Program-made: the position numbers and the translations under genes | Shown: piece by piece, positions 8,495 through 17,361 of the stretch | How positions within the stretch are numbered: position 1 is the stretch's first letter | Layout of the letters: every line of letters begins with the position of its first letter | Source of the DNA: Roseovarius tolerans | GTDB taxonomy: Bacteria; Pseudomonadota; Alphaproteobacteria; Rhodobacterales; Rhodobacteraceae | Assembly: GCF_900109855.1 (NCBI RefSeq) | Contig: NZ_FOBO01000010.1 | Coordinates: 62,001 to 126,000, forward strand | Direction: 5' to 3' | Length of the DNA stretch: 64,000 bases | Notes under the pieces: generated by a model | What the model saw: only the letters and a program-made list of their open reading frames with translations | The model's database searches: none | Told to the model about the DNA's origin: nothing

Positions 8495-9775
8495 TCAGTG
8501 GATCTTGTTGCGGATGCGCTGCACCATCCACCAGACCAGGCCCACCACAGGCAGGGTCACCGCAGCCGTGACCATGCCCTTGCTCACGTCCAGCATGTCG
8601 GTCAGCGGATAAAGCAGGTAGCCCGCCAAGGACACGGCATAATAGCTGATCGCCACCACCGACAGCCCCTCGACCGTGCGTTGCAGGCGCAATTGCAGAT
8701 CGGCGCGCTTGTCCATGCTCTCCAGCAGCGCCTGATTCTGCGCGCTGCGCTCCACATCGACGCGGGTCTGCAACAGCTCGCCCGCGCGCATCGCCCGGTC
8801 CGCCATCGCCGAGAGCCGGTCCTTGGTGGCGCGCACCGTGCGCATCGCGGGCTCGTAGCGCCGCATCATGAACTCGGCAAAGGTCTGGCGACCCTCGAAC
8901 CGCTCTTCGCGCAGGACCGCGATACGCTGATTGACGATCTGCTCATAGGCCGCCGTCGCACCAAAGCGGAACGAGGATTGCGCGACCAGCGATTCCAGCT
9001 CTGCCGAGACCCGCAAGAGGCTCTGCAAGGTCTCCTCAGCGGGCTGCGTGCCACCGGTCATGTCGTCGATCAGGCGGCTCAACTGGCTGTCGGTCTCGCC
9101 CATCTGGCGGCCCATCTCGCGCACCCGCGCAAAGCCCAGCATCGACATCGCCTTATAGGTCTCGATCTCGCAGATCCGCTGCACCACCCGCCCGATCCGC
9201 CGCTCCCCGGTAGAGGGCGCGACATGCAGGGAAAACCGCAGATGCCCCGCCGGGTCGACCCGGAAATCCCCCGCCATCACGGCGGCATCATCAAGTACGC
9301 GCGCCATAGCGACGCTTTCATCCACGTACCAGTTGTCGATATCGGCGCGCGTCGCATCGCGGCTGGCCCACGGCACCACCCGGATCATCGCCGAGGTGAT
9401 GCGCACCCCCGGTGCCTTGGCGAGCCATTCCTCCGGGAAGACCTCGAAATCCACCGGATCGAAGGGGCGCGAACTGACGCCTTCGGTAAAGACCGTGTAG
9501 GTCACCATCTCGGTATGGCTTTCCCATTTCAGGCTGTGCCGTCCGATCTCTCCGAAATAATGCGTCGCACCGGGCTGCGGGTGCTTGGCCCCGTAGCGAT
9601 CCAGCAACGCTGTCAGATGCGCAAGATCCGCTGCGCGGTCGCGCTTGGCGGCGTCACTCGGCTGCTTGATCGCTAGGAAAACGGCCGTGCAGGGCGCCTT
9701 GAGCGACGGAAAGGGGCGGGCGTGCAGCTCATTCGCCAAGTCATAGCGCAGCGGGTGATCTTCGATTGGGGGCAT
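8495..9775 (-). CDS. DUF3422 family membrane-associated protein
   Basis: 426 aa. It starts MPPIEDHPLRYDLANELHARPFPSL, the very characteristic opening of DUF3422 proteins. The body is soluble with helical stretches (about residues 210-350). The C-terminus has two hydrophobic helices, about 366-390 and 396-417, ending WWMVQRIRNKIH, so it is anchored by its tail. The family is widespread in proteobacteria and has no assigned function. It resembles CorA-like proteins only in having a long helix followed by two C-terminal membrane helices, which is a remote architectural comparison. It is a single-gene unit convergent with the SHMT-like gene. Confidence 0.8.
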   Translation of the reverse strand: MPPIEDHPLRYDLANELHARPFPSLKAPCTAVFLAIKQPSDAAKRDRAADLAHLTALLDRYGAKHPQPGATHYFGEIGRHSLKWESHTEMVTYTVFTEGVSSRPFDPVDFEVFPEEWLAKAPGVRITSAMIRVVPWASRDATRADIDNWYVDESVAMARVLDDAAVMAGDFRVDPAGHLRFSLHVAPSTGERRIGRVVQRICEIETYKAMSMLGFARVREMGRQMGETDSQLSRLIDDMTGGTQPAEETLQSLLRVSAELESLVAQSSFRFGATAAYEQIVNQRIAVLREERFEGRQTFAEFMMRRYEPAMRTVRATKDRLSAMADRAMRAGELLQTRVDVERSAQNQALLESMDKRADLQLRLQRTVEGLSVVAISYYAVSLAGYLLYPLTDMLDVSKGMVTAAVTLPVVGLVWWMVQRIRNKIH

Positions 9776-9979
9776 GCGCCGGTCTCCTGATCCTTGCCGC
9801 TGCTTATCGCGCCCGGAGTGCGCGTGAAAGCGTTTTTTCCTTCACCCCCAATGATTTAGCGGGACACAACCGTATACTGCACATCGCTTGGGCGTCTTCT
9901 TGGTCAAACTACTGCAAATCCCACCTGCTGCCAAAGGCGAATGCGTGTGCAATGCGCACGCCCAATACGCGAGAAACGG

Positions 9980-10248
9980 GTCGTCGGTTGCGCCCCGTTC
10001 CCGGCATATCAGGCACCATGAGCACCGCAGACGCATCCCCACCGACCGAACGACAGGCACAGCGCCCGATGAACCCGCTCATCCTGCTGGCGGTGTTGCG
10101 CCTGCCCGGAGAGCGCCTACCCCGGGGCGGCCGCATCTGGATCGCCTTCGCTTACAGGCGGCTGATGAAAAGCGCCGTGCCGCTTGCGCCGCCGCCTCGA
10201 CCATCTGCCCCCGGTGCGGGCATGGTAGACGATCACAATTCGCGCCAT
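9980..10248 (-). pseudogene. decayed flavodoxin/WrbA-like oxidoreductase remnant
   Basis: No intact frame covers this region, but flavodoxin-like pieces appear in order in different minus-strand frames. ATG at 10248 reads MARIVIVYHARTGG, the N-terminal strand and FMN phosphate loop. GQMVEAAAQAARR at about 10211-10173 continues it in another frame. NTASRMSGFIG at about 10097-10065 resembles the ENLASMSG block of small NAD(P)H/quinone flavodoxins in a third frame, followed by a weaker match to about 9985. At least two frameshifts and a loss of sequence are needed, so it looks like a dead gene. The identification is by eye and moderately secure only for the first two pieces. Confidence 0.4.
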
Positions 10249-10342
10249 GGCGCGAAGGTAATCGGCCCGGGCGCGTGTTGGAAAGGCAATCTGCGCTCGA
10301 GTGTTCCGCCAGAACCTGAAGCTCAGCTTCCGGCATGACGCG

Positions 10343-10711
10343 TCAGCCGAGCTGCGAGCGGCTCTTGCGCAGCGCGCGGAGATCCTGCGGCGCCATGTGG
10401 GAGGCGGGCGACACTTCGGGCCGCACAGCGCGTGGCGCGGCGTCCGTCCCATCGCCGCAGCGCAGGAAAAACAGCACCGCCCCCGCGCATTGCAGGCAGA
10501 AGATCCAGATCCAGCAGGTCCACACCCCTGCCAGGATCAGCCCCTCGCGCCAGCCGATCGCCGACCAGCCACCCTCCTCCAGCCTGCGCAGGGCGGCCAT
10601 GGACTCCTGCAGGGCATCGCCCATGCCAAGAAAGGACAGCAGCGCGAAAAACCCCATGATCAGAAGCGGAAACAGCACGTAAGAGGCGCAGACAAGCAGC
10701 GTCAGTGGCAC
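10343..10711 (-). CDS. small hypothetical membrane protein
   Basis: 122 aa from a GTG start at 10711. It has two hydrophobic helices, about residues 1-27 (PLTLLVCASYVLFPLLIMGF) and 50-80 (GLILAGVWTCWIWIFCLQCA), then a short basic cytoplasmic-type tail. It overlaps the upstream membrane protein gene by 10 bp, so the two are probably co-translated. No family is recognised. The start is uncertain, since a downstream ATG within the first helix is also possible. Confidence 0.5.
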   Translation of the reverse strand: MPLTLLVCASYVLFPLLIMGFFALLSFLGMGDALQESMAALRRLEEGGWSAIGWREGLILAGVWTCWIWIFCLQCAGAVLFFLRCGDGTDAAPRAVRPEVSPASHMAPQDLRALRKSRSQLG

Positions 10712-11292
10712 GAAGCCGGTGCCGAATCCCGCCAGTGGGGTATGCGGGCTGCCATTGGCATCGCGCCCCGACGCCGCCCCGGCCAGCGGCCCAAAATCGC
10801 CGCCCGCAGCGCCGAGACCGCCAGAAAGCTGATGACGGCCAGAATGCCCGCGGGCAAAGTGCCGGTCTGCAGGACGTCTTCGATGGCCTCGACACCGCCC
10901 GCGCGCAGCAGGGCCAGAAGCTCGGCCGGCGGCACCGTCGATGAGATCAGTACCAGGATCACGGTGGCCGACAGCGTAACGACAAGATAGCCGATCGCCT
11001 CGACAGCGCCATAAATCGCCCCCGGCAGGACAAGGCCCCCATAAGTCCCCGTCACATCGTGACCCCGCGCGGTGAACCCGAGCCTGATCCCGATAATGAT
11101 CGGGATCATGGCCAGCGACAGCCCGAGAATGACGGCGACGATGACCGCGATGAAGGGGGAGATCACCGCCAGCCCGAGAGTGATCAGAACCAGCGCCAGC
11201 ATCGCAAGGCCAAGCAGGATCACGAAGACCGGAATCAACAGGATCCTCGGCAGGAGGATCGCGAAAGACAGCGCGACGATACTTTTCAACAT
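10702..11292 (-). CDS. hypothetical polytopic membrane protein
   Basis: 196 aa, strongly hydrophobic, with about five membrane segments: residues 3-45 (two close helices), 46-68, 85-112 and 145-165. It ends in an Arg-rich tail (GRWPGRRRGAMP). ATG at 11292 begins directly with the first helix. It forms a two-gene unit with the overlapping downstream membrane protein. The sequence does not match a family that can be named with confidence. Confidence 0.55.
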   Translation of the reverse strand: MLKSIVALSFAILLPRILLIPVFVILLGLAMLALVLITLGLAVISPFIAVIVAVILGLSLAMIPIIIGIRLGFTARGHDVTGTYGGLVLPGAIYGAVEAIGYLVVTLSATVILVLISSTVPPAELLALLRAGGVEAIEDVLQTGTLPAGILAVISFLAVSALRAAILGRWPGRRRGAMPMAARIPHWRDSAPASCH

Positions 11293-11683
11293 AGGACTAC
11301 ATCACCGTGCCTGAACAGCGGCCACCTTTTCCATTGCATTGGCTCCAGCGGTAAGCGCAGTTTCTGGCCAGAGCATGGCACGGGGGTGACCATTGTCAGA
11401 AAATGACGGCGCGCCGTCGCAACAGCGGCGGGGCCGGATGCCTTGATCCAAGGGGCCGCCGCGCCAGACAGCACCGATGCTCTAGCTCGTGAAGGCCGGA
11501 ACTGGTCGTCAAGCGGCCCGATCCGCGTGGAAGTGAAAGGTTTTTATCGCACGCAAAGGCCCATTCTGGCCATGCCGACACGATCCGCGCCTGTTCCGCG
11601 CCGCATACGCCCCCATGCGTGCGGCTATCCCGCCCGTCTGCGAACCTTGGCGAGCGCCTTACAGTCTCGACCGCCCATATGAA
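11293..11683. other. non-coding stretch between membrane protein gene and pntB terminator
   Basis: About 390 bases in which only antisense or low-quality frames are open. No RNA gene or repeat was recognised. It must carry the promoter of the membrane-protein pair on the minus strand. Confidence 0.4.
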
Positions 11684-11685
11684 AA

Positions 11686-11707
11686 GGGGCGTCCCGCAGG
11701 ACGCCCC
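11686..11707 (-). terminator. rho-independent terminator of pntAB
   Basis: Perfect 9-bp GC-rich stem (GGGGCGTCC / GGACGCCCC) with a 4-nt loop. On the minus strand it is followed by TTTTC. It sits 27 bp past the pntB stop codon. Confidence 0.85.
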
Positions 11708-11733
11708 GTCTCGGTCGCGTATCAACGCGGGCG

Positions 11734-13218
11734 TCACTCCACCTTGCTCAGCAGGCTCGAAATGCTGTCCTTGGCGTCGCCGTAGAACATGCGGGTGTTC
11801 TCCTTGAAGAAGAGCGGGTTCTCGATGCCCGAATAGCCGGTGCCCTGACCACGCTTGGAGACGAACACCTGCTTGGCCTTCCACACTTCCAGAACCGGCA
11901 TCCCGGCAATGGGAGAGTTGGGGTCGTCCTGCGCCGCCGGGTTGACGATATCGTTGGAGCCGATGACGATCACCACATCCGTATCCGGGAAATCGTCGTT
12001 GATCTCGTCCATCTCCATGACGATGTCGTAAGGCACCTTGGCCTCGGCCAAGAGCACGTTCATATGCCCCGGCAGACGGCCGGCAACCGGGTGGATGGCA
12101 AAGCGGACGTTCTTGCCACGGGCGCGCAGCTTGTTGGTCAACTCGCTCACCGCGCCCTGCGCCTGCGCCACCGCCATGCCGTAGCCCGGCACGATGATGA
12201 CTGAATCCGACTCGTTGAGCGCGTTGGCCACGCCGTCGGCGTCGATGGCGACCTGCTCGCCCTCGATCTCCGCCGCCGGACCCGACGCGCCGCCAAAGCC
12301 ACCGAGGATGACGCTGACGAATTGCCGATTCATCGCCTTGCACATGATGTAGCTCAGGATCGCACCCGAGGAGCCCACAAGCGCGCCGACCACGATCAGA
12401 AGGTCATTGCCGAGGCTGAAGCCGATCGCCGCCGCCGCCCAGCCCGAGTAGCTGTTGAGCATCGAGACCACCACGGGCATGTCCGCGCCGCCGATCCCCA
12501 TGATCAGGTGATAGCCGATAAAGAGCGCCAGAAGCGTCAGCGCCACCAGCGTCCAGATGCCAGCCCCGCCCAGATACATCGCGGCAAAGAGCAGCGACAA
12601 GCCCGCCGCCGTGGCATTGAGCATATGCCCGCCCGGCAGCTTCTTGGCGGCCGAGTCGACCTTGCCCGCCAGCTTGCCATAGGCGATCACCGAGCCGGTG
12701 AAGGTCACCGCGCCGATCCACACGCCAAGCACCAGCTCGACCCGCAGGATGCTGACCTCCACCGCCGTCTTCTTGGCCACGATGGCGGCAAAGCCGGAGA
12801 AGGTCTTGGCAAAGGCCGTGGCCTCGGCCACTGCTGTCTCGGGGCGCGGGAAGGCAAAGCCTTCATCGGCAAAGGCCGCCGCGACGCGGGTCAGCTCGAT
12901 ATCGGCATTGAAGCCCACGAAGACCGCCGCAAGGCCGACCAACGAGTGCATGATCGCCACCAGTTCGGGCATCTGCGTCATCTGCACCCGCGTGGCCAGT
13001 TGATAGCCAATCAGGCCGCCGCCCGCGATCAGGATCAGCGACAAGAGCCACAGCCCCTGCCCCGGCCCGATCAGCGTGGCGATGACCGCGATGGCCATGC
13101 CGGTGATGCCGTACCAGACGGCACGCTTGGCGCTTTCCTGCCCGCTCAGACCACCGAGGCTGAGGATGAAGAGAATCGCCGCGACCACGTAGGCCGCAAT
13201 GGTAAATCCGTAATCCAT
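11734..13218 (-). CDS. pntB: NAD(P) transhydrogenase subunit beta
   Basis: 494 aa. The N-terminal half is membrane embedded with about nine helices (from [20 protein letters not shown]). The C-terminal domain III binds NADP(H), with [56 protein letters not shown] and [15 protein letters not shown] all intact. With PntA it couples proton entry to hydride transfer from NADH to NADP+, supplying NADPH. It follows pntA by 12 bp and ends at a strong terminator. It is somewhat longer than the roughly 460 residues usual for PntB, mainly within the membrane part. Confidence 0.95.
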   Translation of the reverse strand: MDYGFTIAAYVVAAILFILSLGGLSGQESAKRAVWYGITGMAIAVIATLIGPGQGLWLLSLILIAGGGLIGYQLATRVQMTQMPELVAIMHSLVGLAAVFVGFNADIELTRVAAAFADEGFAFPRPETAVAEATAFAKTFSGFAAIVAKKTAVEVSILRVELVLGVWIGAVTFTGSVIAYGKLAGKVDSAAKKLPGGHMLNATAAGLSLLFAAMYLGGAGIWTLVALTLLALFIGYHLIMGIGGADMPVVVSMLNSYSGWAAAAIGFSLGNDLLIVVGALVGSSGAILSYIMCKAMNRQFVSVILGGFGGASGPAAEIEGEQVAIDADGVANALNESDSVIIVPGYGMAVAQAQGAVSELTNKLRARGKNVRFAIHPVAGRLPGHMNVLLAEAKVPYDIVMEMDEINDDFPDTDVVIVIGSNDIVNPAAQDDPNSPIAGMPVLEVWKAKQVFVSKRGQGTGYSGIENPLFFKENTRMFYGDAKDSISSLLSKVE

Positions 13219-13230
13219 TGTCGCCTCCGA

Positions 13231-14805
13231 TCAGGATTTCTGGAACATGGCGAGCATGCGCCGTGTCACGAGGAAGCCGCCGATGATGTTGATCGAGGCC
13301 ATGAACACCGCCGCAGCGGCGAGGATGGTAATCAGGATCGAGCTTGATCCGATCTGCATCAGCGCACCGAGGATGATGATCGACGAGATCGCATTGGTGA
13401 CCGCCATCAGCGGCGTGTGCAGGCTGTGGCTGACGCCCCAGATCACCTGGAAGCCGACAAAGACCGACAGCACGAAGACGATGAAATGCTGCATGAAGCT
13501 GGCAGGGGCCACCAGACCCACGGCCAGCAGCAGCACCGCCCCGACCGTGAGCAGCATGACCTGGTTCTTGGTCTGCGCCTTGAAGGTCGCAACTTCCTGT
13601 GCGCGGCGCTCTTCCGGCGTCAGCTCCTTGGCCTTTTCCTTGGGTTTTTGCGCGGCGATGGCCGCAACCTTGGGCGGTGGTGGCGGGAAGGTCACCTCGC
13701 CCGCATGGGTCACCGTCGCGCCCCGGATCACGTCATCCTCCATGTTGTGATTGACCTGACCGTCCTTTTCGGGCGTGAGGTCTGTCATCATGTGGCGGAT
13801 GTTGGTGGCGTAAAGCGTCGAGGATTGCGTCGCCATCCGGCTGGGAAAGTCGGTATATCCGATGATCGTCACGCCATTGTCGGTGACGATCTTGTCGTCC
13901 ATCACCGTCATCTTGCAATTGCCGCCTTTTTCCGCCGCCAGATCGACGATCACCGAGCCGCGCTTCATCGCCTTGACCATATCCTCGGTCCAAAGCTCGG
14001 GCGCCTCGCGATTGGGGATGAGGGCGGTGGTGATGACGATATCGACCTCGGGGGCCAGTTCACGGAACTTCGCCAGCTGCGCCTCGCGGAATTCGGGGCT
14101 GGAGACCGACGCATAGCCACCCGAAGCCGAGCCGTCCTGCTGCTCTTCCTCGAAATCGAGATAGACAAACTCGGCGCCCATCGATTCGACCTGTTCGGCC
14201 ACTTCGGGGCGCACGTCGAACGCGTAGGTGATCGCACCGAGGCTCGTGGAGGTGCCGATGGCGGCCAGACCAGCCACACCCGCGCCGACGATAAGTACCT
14301 TCGCGGGGGGTACCTTGCCAGCTGCGGTGATCTGCCCGGTGAAAAACCGGCCAAAGTTGTTGCCCGCTTCGATCACGGCGCGATAGCCCGCAATATTGGC
14401 CATGGAGCTGAGCGCGTCCATCTTCTGCGCGCGGCTGATACGCGGCACCATGTCCATCGCGATGACAGACGTGCCCTTGTCGGCGATCGTCTTCATCTGC
14501 TCTTCATTCTGAGCAGGCCAGAAGAAGGAGATCAACAATTGCCCCTCGCGCAGGCGCTTGGCCTCGGTCTCGGTGGGCGGGCGCACCTTGGCCACCACAT
14601 CGGCGGCCTTGTAGAGCTGTGCCGCACTCTTGATCACCTCGACACCGGCCTCCTTGTAGGCGGCGTCCGAGAAGCCTGCGGCACCCCCTGCCCCCGCCTC
14701 TATGGCGCAGTCATATCCGAGTTTTTGCAATTGCAGGGCCGAGTCGGGCGTCATCGCCACCCGGTTCTCACCGTCGAGCACTTCCTTTGGCGTTCCGATC
14801 TTCAA
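13231..14805 (-). CDS. pntA: NAD(P) transhydrogenase subunit alpha (fused)
   Basis: 524 aa. Residues 1-375 are the NAD-binding domain I, starting MKIGTPKEVLDGENRVAMTP and holding the dinucleotide-binding loop VLIVGAGVAGLAAIGTS. A Pro/Lys linker follows (PPPPPKVAAIAAQKPKEKAK). Four C-terminal membrane helices run from about 415 to 515. Some alphaproteobacteria split this subunit into PntAA and PntAB; here it is a single chain as in E. coli. It is the first gene of pntAB. The promoter must lie in the 128 bp before 14805 on the minus strand. Confidence 0.95.
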   Translation of the reverse strand: MKIGTPKEVLDGENRVAMTPDSALQLQKLGYDCAIEAGAGGAAGFSDAAYKEAGVEVIKSAAQLYKAADVVAKVRPPTETEAKRLREGQLLISFFWPAQNEEQMKTIADKGTSVIAMDMVPRISRAQKMDALSSMANIAGYRAVIEAGNNFGRFFTGQITAAGKVPPAKVLIVGAGVAGLAAIGTSTSLGAITYAFDVRPEVAEQVESMGAEFVYLDFEEEQQDGSASGGYASVSSPEFREAQLAKFRELAPEVDIVITTALIPNREAPELWTEDMVKAMKRGSVIVDLAAEKGGNCKMTVMDDKIVTDNGVTIIGYTDFPSRMATQSSTLYATNIRHMMTDLTPEKDGQVNHNMEDDVIRGATVTHAGEVTFPPPPPKVAAIAAQKPKEKAKELTPEERRAQEVATFKAQTKNQVMLLTVGAVLLLAVGLVAPASFMQHFIVFVLSVFVGFQVIWGVSHSLHTPLMAVTNAISSIIILGALMQIGSSSILITILAAAAVFMASINIIGGFLVTRRMLAMFQKS

Positions 14806-14933
14806 ATCTGTGTCCCCCCTTGGCAGATCACGTGTTCTTGTGGCTCCGCTATCGCGGTATGCCGGTTTCCTTATCCCGAAGGTCGTTATTTCACACTATT
14901 TCACGAGTGGCGATATCAAGATTGTCGCGGTTT

Positions 14934-15386
14934 CTACACCCAGCGTCTGGTTTTTTCGCAATATCGGGCGAAATCCATGCGGAATGTGCGGCGCATCTGG
15001 TCCTCTTCGGGAATGACAAAGCGTTTTTCGATTACCCAGACGAAGACGGGAATCAGCGGCAGCGACAAAACCGCGTCCCATCTCAGGATCAACCCGGCGA
15101 GGATCAGCGCGTCCCCGAGATAGATCGGATTGCGCGAGCGTTTGAAAATACCGGACTGAATCAGGCGCTCGGGCGTCTCATGCGGCACGATGGTGGTCTT
15201 GTAGCGCCGGAATTCCATCGCCGCCATCACGATCAGCAGCAGACCACCCCCGACCATAAGCCCGCCCAGCAGATCCGCCCATGTCTCACCAAAGCCAAAC
15301 CCCATGGGGTAATGCGTGGCCTGCGCCCACGCGACGACAAGAAACGCCAAAAGCCAGACCGGCGGCATGTCGATCCATTTGAGCAT
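14934..15386 (-). CDS. isoprenylcysteine carboxyl methyltransferase-family membrane protein
   Basis: 150 aa from MLKWIDMPPVWLL. An upstream in-frame ATG at 15470 adds a polar, unconserved stretch. Four hydrophobic helices are visible. The C-terminal half carries the ICMT/PEMT pattern: FRRYKTTIVPHETPERLIQS, then SRNPIYLGD, with the Glu-Arg pair near IEKRFVIPEEDQMRRTF forming the S-adenosylmethionine site. The substrate is not predictable, since bacterial members of this family methylate lipids and other small molecules. It is divergent from the SDR gene at 15464. Confidence 0.8.
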   Translation of the reverse strand: MLKWIDMPPVWLLAFLVVAWAQATHYPMGFGFGETWADLLGGLMVGGGLLLIVMAAMEFRRYKTTIVPHETPERLIQSGIFKRSRNPIYLGDALILAGLILRWDAVLSLPLIPVFVWVIEKRFVIPEEDQMRRTFRMDFARYCEKTRRWV

Positions 15387-15463
15387 TCGCACGGCATCCT
15401 TTTCTCTGCGGTTGTCACCCTCGGGCGCGTTGCTACAGTAGCGCCTGATATTAGGGAGGCAAT

Positions 15464-16216
15464 ATGGCACTTGGTGGTAAACACGCGCTGATCACCGGCG
15501 GTGGCAGCGGCATCGGTCTGGCGATTGCCCGCGCGCTCGCGGCAGAGGGGGCAGAGGTCACGATCACCGGGCGACGCGCCGGGATTCTTGAAGAGGTGGC
15601 GGGCGGCGGCCTGCACCCGCTCACGATGGACGTGACCGACGAGCGCCAGGTGGTAGAGGGTGTCGCCGCCGCGGTCGCCGCGCGCGGCCCGGTGCAAATC
15701 TGCATTCCGAACGCGGGCATCGCCGAGGGTCGCGCCCTGCACAAGACCGACGCGGCGTTCTGGCGGCATATGATGGCGACCAATCTCGACGGGGCCTTCT
15801 ATACCGTGCGCGAATGCCTGACCGGCATGCGCAAGACCGATTGGGGCCGGGTCATCGCGATCTCCTCGATTGCCGGGCTCAAGGGGCTGAAAGGTGCCTC
15901 GGCCTATAGTGCCAGCAAGCACGGCATGATCGGTCTGATCCGAGCCCTGAGCGAGGATTATCTCGGCACGCCGCTGACCTTCAACGCGATCTGCCCAGGC
16001 TATGTCGATACCGAAATCGTCAGCCGCAACGTCACCGCGATCTCCGAACGCGCGGGCGTCTCGACCGATGAGGCCCGCGCCATGATGATCAGCGCAAACC
16101 GCCACAACCGCCTGATCGCCCCCGACGAGGTGGCCCAAGCGGTGCTCTGGCTTTGCGGGCCGGGATCAGGCAGCGTCAACGGTCAGGCCATCGAGATCGC
16201 GGGCGGGCAGTTCTGA
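15464..16216 (+). CDS. SDR-family NAD(P)-dependent oxidoreductase
   Basis: 250 aa classical short-chain dehydrogenase. Visible are the cofactor loop TGGGSGIG, the NAG motif in IPNAGIAEG, and the catalytic Ser-Tyr-Lys set in ISSIAG...YSASKHG, followed by CPGYVDT. The C-terminus GQAIEIAGGQF is typical. The closest well-known shapes are 3-hydroxybutyrate and 3-hydroxyacyl dehydrogenases, but substrate cannot be fixed from sequence. The ribosome site is GGGAGG at 15453-15458. It is followed 5 bp later by the end of a convergent antiporter gene. Confidence 0.88.
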   Translation: MALGGKHALITGGGSGIGLAIARALAAEGAEVTITGRRAGILEEVAGGGLHPLTMDVTDERQVVEGVAAAVAARGPVQICIPNAGIAEGRALHKTDAAFWRHMMATNLDGAFYTVRECLTGMRKTDWGRVIAISSIAGLKGLKGASAYSASKHGMIGLIRALSEDYLGTPLTFNAICPGYVDTEIVSRNVTAISERAGVSTDEARAMMISANRHNRLIAPDEVAQAVLWLCGPGSGSVNGQAIEIAGGQF

Positions 16217-16221
16217 GAGGC

Positions 16222-17151
16222 TCAGCCCTGCGCCAGCCACACATAGGCCCCATAGCCCGCCAGCATCAGCGCACCAACGCCGCGCCCGATGACCGGCCGC
16301 ATCAGCAGCAGACCAGCCAGCAACAGCGACACCGCGATCATCACCGGCAGGTCGAACGCCAGAAACCGCCCGGCCACCGGGATTGGCGCGATGACCGCCG
16401 TCACCCCGAGAATTCCGAGGATATTGAAGATATTGGAGCCCACGATATTTCCGATCGCGATCTCCGACTGCCGCCGCAGCGCCGCAATCAGCGACGTGGC
16501 AAGCTCCGGCAGTGATGTGCCGACGGCGACGATGGTCAGCCCGATGAAGGCCTCTGAAATGCCATAGCCCCGCGCGATGGAAACCGCGCCGTCCACCAGA
16601 AACCGCGCGCCCAGCATGAGCGCGATCAACCCGCCCAGAACCGTAAGCGCTGACATCAGCCCCGATCCGGCGGCCCCCGGCAGATCGGGCGCAGCCTCGC
16701 CCGGCTGGCGGTACGCCCAGACCAGATAGGCCACAAGACCGGCGAACAGGATCAGACCGGCAGGCCGCCCCATCTGCCCCAGTGCAAAGATCGGCACCAG
16801 CGTCAAGGCTGCGGCCAGCATCACGCCCAGATCGCGCGACAGCGCACGCCCCTGTACCCTGATCGGCCAGACCAGCGCCGAGATCCCGACGATCAGCAGG
16901 ATATTGGCGATGTTCGAGCCCAGAACATTGCCAAGCGCGATATCCGGCACGCCGCGCCAGGCGGCATCCACCGAAACCAGCAGTTCCGGCGTGGACGTAC
17001 CGAAGCCGACCACGGTCAAACCGATCAACAAGGGCGGCATTGCAAGCCGCCGCGCAATCCCCACGCTGCCCCGCACGAGCGCCTCGCCACCGATCAAGAG
17101 ACCGGCAAGACCGGCCAGAAGATAGAGATAGTCCAATCCGTTAACTCCCAT
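16222..17151 (-). CDS. calcium/sodium antiporter (YrbG/CaCA family)
   Basis: 309 aa with about ten membrane helices in two homologous halves. The duplicated alpha-repeats are seen as LIGLTVVGFGTSTPELLVS with GNVLGSNIANILLI in the first half, and FIGLTIVAVGTSLPELATS with GNIVGSNIFNILGI in the second. These hold the paired acidic residues that bind cations. The start at 17151 (MGVNGLDYLYLL) begins right before the first helix. The same frame stays open far upstream, through kynU on the opposite strand, but that extension is antisense artefact and is not included. Confidence 0.92.
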   Translation of the reverse strand: MGVNGLDYLYLLAGLAGLLIGGEALVRGSVGIARRLAMPPLLIGLTVVGFGTSTPELLVSVDAAWRGVPDIALGNVLGSNIANILLIVGISALVWPIRVQGRALSRDLGVMLAAALTLVPIFALGQMGRPAGLILFAGLVAYLVWAYRQPGEAAPDLPGAAGSGLMSALTVLGGLIALMLGARFLVDGAVSIARGYGISEAFIGLTIVAVGTSLPELATSLIAALRRQSEIAIGNIVGSNIFNILGILGVTAVIAPIPVAGRFLAFDLPVMIAVSLLLAGLLLMRPVIGRGVGALMLAGYGAYVWLAQG

Positions 17152-17361
17152 GGGCGACACCACGCCGTGACGGGGCAAGTGGGCATGCCTGCGGCGACCC
17201 GCAAGACACCTGACAGGTTTATTTGATCCGGCTGTCGCGGGGGCGCGGCGCAGGATCCGCTCTCGACTGCAAAGTGCGGGCGCGGCATGGTGTCGAACGA
17301 CGCACCCTCTCGATTTGCCGTCGGTCTTCGGGCAGACGTGACCAGAAAAACGGAGACGACG

